Origin: a virus
Reading direction: 5' to 3' (one strand)
DNA: 20,243 bases
IMG/VR virus record: IMGVR_UViG_3300028748_000174
Span: 1-20,243 of that record
The position numbers and the translations under genes are program-made. Below are positions 14,740 through 20,243 of this stretch, piece by piece. The notes under the pieces are model-generated. The model saw only the letters and a program-made list of their open reading frames with translations. It did not search any database and had not been told where the DNA came from. Numbering within the stretch: position 1 is the first letter of the stretch; each line of letters opens with the position of its first letter.

Positions 14740-15033
14740 TCACTGCGCCGATGCGGCCTGACCGGACGAGGCCAGTGCTTGTAGCTCCGTGCTCAATGCG
14801 GCCATGCGCGCCTGTAAATCGGCGAGGCTCGGAATGGCAGCTTCCGGTGCGGAAGTTTGCGGACGGCTGAATGTCGTGCCGGCCAAGGTCCAACCTTCCG
14901 CAATGCCGGCGACGGCGGTCACGTCCAGCCAGGTCAGCTCGGGATGGAACATTTCGGCAATATCACCGGCTGTGGTCAGCAATTCCGCCACCACACCGTC
15001 CTCGATCCGCGCATACGTTTTCATCGCTACCAT
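14740..15033 (-). CDS. Small fibre-associated protein (97 aa, 'KTYARIEDG' type)
   Basis: Product of 97 residues. The N-terminal part MKTYARIEDGVVAEL with IAEMFHPELTWLDVT and IAEGWTLAGTTF is a conserved short phage protein that I recall next to fibre genes; the C-terminal 30 residues form a helical, possibly coiled-coil segment (LADLQARMAALSTELQAL). Function is unproven; fibre-assembly chaperone or fibre-linked structural protein are the likely options. Start ATG 15033 gives a 7-base overlap with the glycine-rich fibre gene; ATG 15024 (three residues shorter) is an equal alternative. The frame stays open to 15537, but that extension only mirrors the fibre gene. Confidence 0.75.
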   Translation of the reverse strand: MVAMKTYARIEDGVVAELLTTAGDIAEMFHPELTWLDVTAVAGIAEGWTLAGTTFSRPQTSAPEAAIPSLADLQARMAALSTELQALASSGQAASAQ

Positions 15034-16280
15034 CTCACCACCACATAACCTGCGGCTCCCGGCGCCCCGTTGTATGGCGTTGCGCCGTTCGCTCCCGTTC
15101 CGGCACCCGCCGCGCCACCCCCGGGGAACAAGCCGGCGACGCCTGTGGTGCCGCTGTTCTGCATTCCCCCCATCGGCGCCGCTCCGCCCATGCCGCCCTG
15201 GTTCAACAACGCCCCCTGGCCGGCCGAGCCGCTGATGCTGACGTCGCCGCCGACGCCGTAGCCGCCAGGCTTGGCGCCGAACAGCGGATAGGCGGCTGTC
15301 GCGAGATAGTTCAAGCTGCCACCTGTCGCGCTGACGAATGCCCCGAAGCTCGACGTGCCGCCGGCGGTCGCCGCCGTGCCCGAGGTCGTTCCTGCAACGC
15401 CACCCGAGCCCACCGTTACGGGAACAACCTGGCCTGGCGACAGGCCGGTTATTCGGCCGCGCGCATAGCCGCCACCGGAGCCGCCGCCGCTTGGGTAGGT
15501 TGATGTAGAGGCGTAGCTGCCAGCACCGCCGCCCCAAAGCTCGACTTCAACCTGGGTGACACCTTGCGGCACGGTGAACGCACCGGATGCCAGGAAAGTC
15601 TGCACGCCACTGCCGAAGCCCGGGCGCAAGGCGGGGAGCTTCCAGGCGAGCAGGGGCGCCTGCGGATGCAGCACGATGTTGGCGGCGGTGATTGTGGTCT
15701 GAGCGTATCCGACCGTGACAACGTACAGCCCGGCCCAGCCGCTGTCCACGGGCGGAGTCGTCTGCGACCCGGTGGTTGCGGGTGCCCCCGGTTTCAACTG
15801 CAACTGAACGCGTTGGGACCTCAGTGTGTTCTGGGCAGCGCCCGAGTTGGCCGGGCCGCTATATGGCAACGCCGGGTTGGCTGCATTGTAGTATGGCAGA
15901 ACGACCGGATTGGTATCGGACTCCAGCAGCGCGGCCTCAACCAGATAGTTGATCGATTGGCCGGACGTGGTGGGCGGGCTCAGCGTAAACGGGGTGGGCG
16001 CGAGATTGACGCCCATCTTGACCAATGGGCTGGCATTGTCAGCGGCCAGCGAGCCGAAAGGCAGCGGATCGAGGACCGAGAATTGCGCGATGCTGCCAGG
16101 CCCGATGTTGATCGTCATCGAGGCGGGTGCGGTGGGACTGCAGGCAAGCCCGTCGGCGACAGTGCCTGTGCCGAGTGTTGCCTGTGCCAGATAGCCCAGC
16201 GCGACCATCGCGTTCCGGTTGGTCGTCAGCAGGTCGGTGTCGAGCGGAATGCTTCCGGGATAGACCAAATTCCTGTCCAT
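15027..16280 (-). CDS. Tail fibre protein with glycine-rich C-terminal domain
   Basis: Product of 417 residues. The N-terminal half (1-215) is a baseplate/tail-attachment type sequence that starts MDRNLVYPGSIPLDTDLL and includes SQRVQLQLKPG (155-165). From 230 on, FTVPQGVTQVEVELWGGGAGSY opens a glycine-rich domain (235-417) with loops such as GGGSGGGYARG (266-276), GGYGVGGD (339-346) and GGMGGAAPMGGMQNSG (362-377), ending GAAGYVVVRW. Similar Gly-rich beta-sandwich or polyglycine-loop domains form receptor-binding tips in other phages. ATG 16280 is preceded by GAGG at 5-base spacing. It is the first fibre gene after the baseplate block. Confidence 0.85.
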   Translation of the reverse strand: MDRNLVYPGSIPLDTDLLTTNRNAMVALGYLAQATLGTGTVADGLACSPTAPASMTINIGPGSIAQFSVLDPLPFGSLAADNASPLVKMGVNLAPTPFTLSPPTTSGQSINYLVEAALLESDTNPVVLPYYNAANPALPYSGPANSGAAQNTLRSQRVQLQLKPGAPATTGSQTTPPVDSGWAGLYVVTVGYAQTTITAANIVLHPQAPLLAWKLPALRPGFGSGVQTFLASGAFTVPQGVTQVEVELWGGGAGSYASTSTYPSGGGSGGGYARGRITGLSPGQVVPVTVGSGGVAGTTSGTAATAGGTSSFGAFVSATGGSLNYLATAAYPLFGAKPGGYGVGGDVSISGSAGQGALLNQGGMGGAAPMGGMQNSGTTGVAGLFPGGGAAGAGTGANGATPYNGAPGAAGYVVVRW

Positions 16281-16310
16281 TGCGTCCTCTTTGCGCTGCA
16301 GCGGGCGCGC

Positions 16311-16985
16311 TCAATTGGTGATGCGTAGCCAGCCGGTCGTGGCGATGGGAAGCACGCTGGCGGCTGCCGCGTTGATGTCCACGTCGGTCACCTGGCCTTG
16401 CAGCATCGCCAGATTGCCGTATTCAACAGCGCCTTTGTTGTATCCGCCGCAGCCACTGCCCCAGCCGGCGACGAAGGCGATGCCGGAGCCGGCCGGCCGA
16501 TAGGCCGTCACGAAGAACTGGAACGGGAGATTAAGACTGCCCCAGCCGCCCGCCGCGCCATAAGCCAACCCGGACCAGCCGCCGCCAGCCGCCCCGTACG
16601 CTCCGGTGTCGGTCGCGCGGGAAGGCTCGAACACGATGGGGGACCGGCCGGTGAGGTCCTTCAGCACGCCTATGACGGCGGCCCGGGTCCCGCGTTCGCG
16701 GAGCAGTTCCGCCATAATGCGCCGCCGAAACGGATCATCCGCCTGACCTGCCCGGCGGACGAGTCGCCGGCCAAAATAGTCGCGGGCGATGACGTCAAGC
16801 CAGACGTCGGTGGCGGTGGCGATGCGGGTTTGCGCAGTTACATACTGCAGCGTCTGATAGACCCACGCCCATGCGCAGCCAAGACCGGCGAGCACGCAAT
16901 CGAGGAGAGGGGTTTCATCGGCAAACCATCCGCCGGGCAGCACGACCTTGAGCCGCGCTACGATGTCGCTCTGGTCACCCGTCAT
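16311..16985 (-). CDS. Baseplate protein at the gpI/YmfQ position
   Basis: Product of 224 residues. It occupies the slot right after J where P2 has gpI and Mu-like phages have gp48/YmfQ, which link baseplate to fibres. Visible: LPGGWFADETPLLDCVLAGLG (16-36), TRIATATDVWLDVIARDYFG (53-72), then an Arg-rich region and LTGRSPIVFEPSRATDTGAY (111-130), a style I recall in phages of this bacterial group. The C-terminal third is Gly/aromatic-rich. No firm family assignment; position is the main argument. It starts one base after the stop of J (TGACATG). Confidence 0.75.
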   Translation of the reverse strand: MTGDQSDIVARLKVVLPGGWFADETPLLDCVLAGLGCAWAWVYQTLQYVTAQTRIATATDVWLDVIARDYFGRRLVRRAGQADDPFRRRIMAELLRERGTRAAVIGVLKDLTGRSPIVFEPSRATDTGAYGAAGGGWSGLAYGAAGGWGSLNLPFQFFVTAYRPAGSGIAFVAGWGSGCGGYNKGAVEYGNLAMLQGQVTDVDINAAAASVLPIATTGWLRITN

Positions 16986-16986
16986 G

Positions 16987-18108
16987 TCAGGCTACCGCAA
17001 TCGTTCCGGCCTTGAGCACTCCCGAGGCCGGGGGCACGAGGTCCGCGGTGCAGCCATTGATTTGCATCTGGCTGACGTTTGTGACTGTCGGCGACGTGGC
17101 GTAGGCGATCTGAGCGATCCGGGTGAGCGCGAGGGGCGCGCCGATCGGCAGGGCATCGACATAGCGGGAGATCGCGTTCGCAACCGCCGCCGTAACGGCG
17201 GGTGAAGCACCGGAAGATCGTCCCAGCGTCACGCTCACGTTTGCCTGCAAGACGCTGGGAGGCTGAACGGTAAAGATCGACCCCACCGGGCGCACAGCTT
17301 CGACGGCGGTGCTGATGGTGCTGAGCAACGATGCCGGCGGCGATCCGGAGCCGTCGTCAACAGTGACGACGAAGCTCCCCATCTGCGGAATTCCGGCGGG
17401 GTTTAGATTCTCCGCGATCGCGTAGGCCAGGCCTTGCTGAACGCTCACGACCGCGTAGCCGACGGCGTCAGGTGTGGCCCGTGAGCGGCTGGCGATGAAG
17501 TTGCGGAACCGCGACCGAAGGGCATCGTCTGTCTCCGCGTCGAGCCCATTCTGCAGCGGAGCGGGGTTCGTCACGGTGTCGATGCCAGGCAGCGCCGAGG
17601 CAAGCATTGTAATCGCTCCGGCCTGAACATTGCCGACGGTACCGGCAATCTGAGCGGCAATCGGAACGTTCAGCGTGGCAACGCCAGTGGCCAGGGCGTA
17701 GCCGTTCTGTGACGGGGACCACGCTGGATTGGTTGGGTCGATGGTAACCGCGAACGTTTGTGACCCGTCTGCCGTGCGCACCAGGGAGGCCGCGGGAATC
17801 AGCGCCTGGCCCGTAGCCGTGTAGCGCGAGAAGGCCGCGATACCCGTCGCCGCACAGGCCGGCAGTCGCTGCAGCGAGAAGTCGGCCATCCAACTGTCCA
17901 GATCCGGACCGCTGCTGGTTGCGGCCCGCGTCATCTGCAGAACCTGCAGGATCAGCCACTGCATCCAAAGCGCGACTGACGCGTTCGCTTCGAGGATTGC
18001 GCGCAGCGCCGAGCCGACGGTGAGATCGACAAGCTGCGATGCCGCCGACTGCACCGCTGCAGCCATGTTCTGTACCAGTGTCGTGAAGGTCTGAAGCGAA
18101 AGCTGCAT
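16987..18108 (-). CDS. Baseplate J-like protein (gpJ/gp47 family)
   Basis: Product of 373 residues, normal for this family. gpJ is the main structural component of the baseplate wedge in P2- and Mu-type contractile tails. Supporting features: the N-terminal helix with DLTVGSALRAILEA (28-41); a middle domain with IAGTVGNVQAGAITML (154-169); the hallmark NGLDAETDDALRSRFRNFI (187-205) before the ATPDAVGYAV region; and a C-terminal repeat of beta-alpha type with VRPVGSIFTVQPP (272-284). Start ATG 18108, three bases after the W stop. Gene order W-J-I matches P2. Confidence 0.95.
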   Translation of the reverse strand: MQLSLQTFTTLVQNMAAAVQSAASQLVDLTVGSALRAILEANASVALWMQWLILQVLQMTRAATSSGPDLDSWMADFSLQRLPACAATGIAAFSRYTATGQALIPAASLVRTADGSQTFAVTIDPTNPAWSPSQNGYALATGVATLNVPIAAQIAGTVGNVQAGAITMLASALPGIDTVTNPAPLQNGLDAETDDALRSRFRNFIASRSRATPDAVGYAVVSVQQGLAYAIAENLNPAGIPQMGSFVVTVDDGSGSPPASLLSTISTAVEAVRPVGSIFTVQPPSVLQANVSVTLGRSSGASPAVTAAVANAISRYVDALPIGAPLALTRIAQIAYATSPTVTNVSQMQINGCTADLVPPASGVLKAGTIAVA

Positions 18109-18111
18109 GAT

Positions 18112-18489
18112 TCACCCGCCGATCGAAAAGGAAAGAAGCTGGGTCTCGCCAGTGGGCGCGTCGACGTAGCGGATGTGGACGTAAATTGTCCCGGCAGCGG
18201 CGTTCGGCGGACCCTGCACGTCGATGACGGGCTCCGGCGTGCGTGCCACCGCCGACTCCTTGAAGATCTGGCTGCGAATGACGGCCCGGATCTGCGACGC
18301 ATTGGCGGGCTGGCCGACGAAGCGGCCCAAACCGGCGCCGTAATCAAGTTGCCAGATATAGTCGCCAGGGTTGGTCAGCAGCCGCCGCAGGACGCGCTGC
18401 TGGGCGAGCGTGGCGCCCGAGGCGAGGGCGAGATCGCCGGTCGGTCCGGCCAGCAGGTCGGAGCCCCATTGCTGCGACAGATCGCTCAT
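18112..18489 (-). CDS. Baseplate wedge protein, gpW/gp25 family
   Basis: Product of 125 residues. Homologous to P2 gpW and T4 gp25, which initiate sheath assembly on the wedge. The diagnostic region is LASGATLAQQRVLRRLLTN (22-40) followed by PGDYIWQLDYGAGLGRFVG (41-59); the C-terminal beta part ends LLSFSIGG. It starts 6 bases after the V stop and ends 3 bases before J. Confidence 0.94.
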   Translation of the reverse strand: MSDLSQQWGSDLLAGPTGDLALASGATLAQQRVLRRLLTNPGDYIWQLDYGAGLGRFVGQPANASQIRAVIRSQIFKESAVARTPEPVIDVQGPPNAAAGTIYVHIRYVDAPTGETQLLSFSIGG

Positions 18490-18495
18490 CGCGGC

Positions 18496-19011
18496 CTAGT
18501 CCTGCTGATTGGGCGTGGTGGTCGTTCCGCCGCGAGAATCAATGTGCGTGTGCGAGTCATAATGACTGCGCATGCGCGACAAGGAGCCCTTCGAGTCGTA
18601 GATGTCTCCGCTGACGTGCAGGTCACCCTGGACCTGCACCGTGCCGTCGTTGCAAAGTTTCAGGAAAGTCCCGGTCTGGTGCACCAGCCAAATTTCGCCG
18701 GCCGGCGTCGCTGGCGGCGGCTGGCTGTTTGAATAAGTCCCGCCGATGATGACGCCGTGCTGGGCGTCGCCTTCCTGGGACAGCACCACGACCTGGTTTC
18801 CCGGTGAAGGAGGACAGATCAACCCCCAGCCGGCGCCTGTCCAGGCCGATAGCACCGGCAGCCAGCCGCTCAGAACGCCTTCCGGCTGCAACGTGACGCG
18901 AGCCGCGGCGGTGGCCGGATCGTACGACGTGACCAGACCGAACCGGGGCTGCGCATGTCCCTGGTCCAGGATGCCCGCATGGCGTTTGAGGGCGTTGACA
19001 ACGCGGTCCAT
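18496..19011 (-). CDS. Baseplate assembly protein V (tail spike, gpV family)
   Basis: Product of 171 residues. gpV forms the trimeric central spike that punctures the outer membrane. N-terminal OB-fold (about 20-95): FGLVTSYDPATAAARVTLQ (24-42), LPVLSAWTGAGWGLICPP (51-68) and PGNQVVVLSQEGD (70-82). A beta-helical stem follows (115-140, TFLKLCNDGTVQVQGDLHVSG). The tip SHYDSHTHID (149-158) contains the H-T-H pattern (H154, H156; H150 nearby) used to bind a metal ion at the spike apex in P2-like phages. Start MDRVVNALKRH at ATG 19011, with GGAG 9 bases upstream; an open extension to 19098 only mirrors the D gene. Confidence 0.93.
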   Translation of the reverse strand: MDRVVNALKRHAGILDQGHAQPRFGLVTSYDPATAAARVTLQPEGVLSGWLPVLSAWTGAGWGLICPPSPGNQVVVLSQEGDAQHGVIIGGTYSNSQPPPATPAGEIWLVHQTGTFLKLCNDGTVQVQGDLHVSGDIYDSKGSLSRMRSHYDSHTHIDSRGGTTTTPNQQD

Positions 19012-19015
19012 CGGT

Positions 19016-20092
19016 TCAGGCTCCGCTTCCGTTGCTGAGGTTTGACAAGCCGGCAGCGCCGCCGGAAGACATGTTCTTTGCGCGGACGCGCTGGACAAAT
19101 CCGCATCCGACGCCGATCCGGCGCTCGATGGTGTCGACGAAATAGCTTTGATCGAATGCCGTCCCGGTTGCGGTCAGCGTGATCAGGCTACGCGGCGTCA
19201 GCGTGAGTTCGCCGGGCATCGTCAGTTCGATGACCCGCTCGTGCTGTGCCAGCTCCGCGAGCTTGCGCTGGGCGAGATTGAGCGCCTGGTCCGGCGTAAG
19301 ATTAGGCTGGACGAACACGTAGGTCTGGGGCGGGCCGCCACAGTCGGACGTGCCAGCCAAAGTTGCCGTTTCGGCGAACATCGTCTGCTGCCGCGCATTC
19401 CAGCTTTTCACCGTCACCTGAATACCCCGCGCCAGCGTCAGGCAGCGTTCCATGCGCAGATCCACCAGGTCGGTCGGCGCCACGGACAGGACGACATCGG
19501 GCGTCACGAAGGCGGGTTGGAAGTTCAACGTGCTGCCGCTGACAAAGACATCGAACCCCTCCAGTCTCGCGAGATTGCAGAGCAGGTCCCATTCGGTCGT
19601 CATGAAGCTGAACTGGTCCAGCGTGATCTGATCGTGCTCGTTCTGGTAGTAGCGGCCAACCGGTGTTGTGGTGGCGCGGACGTTCGGAGTCAGCCCATGG
19701 CGTTGGGCAAGGATTGTGGCGATCTCGCTTGCCGTGCGATTGGCAAATGCCTCCTGCGTCCGGGCCTCGATCATCGCCGCGCCGAGATCGCGGCCCTCCA
19801 GGTGCACCAGCCCCGTGGCGGGGTCGAGCGAAACCTTGTCCACATTCCCTCGAATGAGACTCGTGAAACTGGCACCGCCATCCAGGCTGAACCGGATATC
19901 GACCGCGATCGTGTCCGTTGACGACCAGAAGGCGCTGCCGAACGCCGGATCGCCGGCCAGCGCCGCGGTCGCCCTGAAGCGGTCCGCCGCGTAGTGGTTG
20001 TTGGCGATCACTTCGGCGTCCGTAACGGAACTCAGCACGGCGCCGTTCACCAAAGCCAGAAGCCGTGGCGCGCGGGACTCACTGAGCAGCAA
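19016..20092 (-). CDS. Phage late control D-type tail hub protein (gpD family)
   Basis: Product of 358 residues, typical of gpD/gp27-like hub proteins that seat the spike on the tail tube. Recognised: EVIANNHYAADRFR (27-40); LEGRDLGAAMIEARTQEAF (98-116) and ASEIATILAQRHGL (121-134), the family core; and a C-terminal domain with PGELTLTPRSLITLTATGTAFDQSYFVDTIER. No ATG or GTG is available at the N-terminus: the frame opens at 20134, and TTG 20092 is the first usable start, with GGCGGA just before it. It overlaps the end of tail gene X by 14 bases. The V gene starts 4 bases after its stop. Confidence 0.9.
   Translation of the reverse strand: MLLSESRAPRLLALVNGAVLSSVTDAEVIANNHYAADRFRATAALAGDPAFGSAFWSSTDTIAVDIRFSLDGGASFTSLIRGNVDKVSLDPATGLVHLEGRDLGAAMIEARTQEAFANRTASEIATILAQRHGLTPNVRATTTPVGRYYQNEHDQITLDQFSFMTTEWDLLCNLARLEGFDVFVSGSTLNFQPAFVTPDVVLSVAPTDLVDLRMERCLTLARGIQVTVKSWNARQQTMFAETATLAGTSDCGGPPQTYVFVQPNLTPDQALNLAQRKLAELAQHERVIELTMPGELTLTPRSLITLTATGTAFDQSYFVDTIERRIGVGCGFVQRVRAKNMSSGGAAGLSNLSNGSGA
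19021..19024 (-). promoter_or_regulatory. Ribosome binding site of the spike gene
   Basis: GGAG on the minus strand, 9 bases before ATG 19011. It lies inside the end of the D gene and supports the 171-residue reading of V. Confidence 0.45.
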
Positions 20093-20243
20093 TTCCGCCG
20101 CCTGCGTTCGTGTTGACGTCCGGGATGCGGAGGGTCATGACGCCGGACAGCATGGGGTCTGCCAGGCCGTTCAACTGCGCGATCCGTAACCACTGCGTCG
20201 CATCGCCAAGCTCCCTCGCGGCAATCTTGAACAGGTTTCCACC
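20079..20243 (-). CDS. Tail protein X (LysM-like), C-terminal part
   Basis: Only the last 54 residues are inside the window; the start lies to the right. GGNLFKIAARELGDATQWLR and IAQLNGLADPMLSG with TLRIPDV match the LysM-like fold of P2 gpX and its relatives, which bind near the tail tip or peptidoglycan. The stop (20079) lies 14 bases inside the D gene, consistent with translational coupling. X-D-V-W-J order agrees with contractile-tail phages. This frame is too short to stand alone without its continuation. Confidence 0.8.
   Translation of the reverse strand, partial: GGNLFKIAARELGDATQWLRIAQLNGLADPMLSGVMTLRIPDVNTNAGGGIAAQ

Larger units (their letters stand above)
3889..20243 (-). mobile_element. 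Prophage or phage-derived late region: baseplate, fibres, lysis (incomplete at right)
   Basis: Fifteen consecutive minus-strand genes follow the order baseplate, fibres, lysis found in P2/Mu-type contractile-tailed phages. Genes with family-level support are the tail X, D, V, W/gp25 and J proteins, the GH108 endolysin and the GTA-type holin. Nearly all junctions are overlaps or gaps below 15 bases, consistent with one late transcript. Only the left boundary, next to dnaE2, is visible, and no direct repeat or tRNA marks it. Head, sheath, tube, integrase and repressor genes would lie to the right if present, so complete prophage, tailocin and remnant all remain possible. Confidence 0.88.

Noticed and set aside
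15034-15537. Extension of the 97-residue KTYARIEDG protein to 265 residues
   Set aside because: The extra part is Arg-rich shadow sequence of the glycine-rich fibre gene in another frame.
19012-19098. Extension of gpV by 29 residues
   Set aside because: It mirrors the end of gene D; family start MDRVV has its own ribosome site.
3889-20243. Gene transfer agent cluster
   Set aside because: Only the holin is GTA-like; the D-V-W-J baseplate set belongs to contractile tails, whereas known GTAs of this bacterial class have siphovirus-type tails.

Overview
The window joins two unrelated blocks of GC-rich DNA. The first (1-3863, plus strand) is chromosomal: the end of imuB and all of dnaE2, the translesion-synthesis ('mutasome') pair of many GC-rich bacteria. 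The second (3889-20243, minus strand) is a phage late region of a contractile-tailed (myovirus-type) element: baseplate, then fibres, then lysis genes. The start of the phage block lies beyond the right edge. Base composition, the imuB-dnaE2 pair and the style of the phage proteins (GTA-type holin, GH108 endolysin, glycine-rich and FN3 fibres) suggest an alphaproteobacterium, perhaps Acetobacteraceae or another Rhodospirillales-like lineage. That placement is inferred from recalled family resemblance, not from a search.

Phage genes in transcription order (right to left): the C-terminus of a tail protein X (LysM-like) at the right edge; a gpD-type tail hub; a gpV-type spike with an HTH-type His tip; a gpW/gp25 wedge protein; a gpJ baseplate protein; a gpI-position protein; a glycine-rich fibre; a 97-residue accessory protein; a fibre-tail adaptor-like protein; a 1023-residue fibre with ten ~37-residue repeats; an 887-residue fibre with a collagen-like stretch and four FN3 domains; and a 687-residue tail protein that combines a LamG-like region with an SGNH/sialate-esterase-like domain. 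Next come two small membrane-anchored proteins, a GH108 endolysin, a 62-residue membrane protein and a GTA-type holin that converges on dnaE2. Most junctions are overlaps or gaps under 15 bases, so this looks like one long operon. The largest gap (4489-4671) holds a perfect 30-bp inverted repeat, probably a dispersed chromosomal element. No stretch over 300 bases lacks a gene.

How it works together: D, V, W, J and the I-position protein build the baseplate and spike. The adaptor and accessory proteins probably connect four different fibre-class proteins, one of which looks enzymatic. The lysis genes release the particle. No head, terminase, integrase, repressor or attachment site lies in the window, so complete prophage, remnant and tailocin cannot be told apart. 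I did not find a clearly new system. The most unusual parts are the modular fibre region and the palindrome inside the lysis module.
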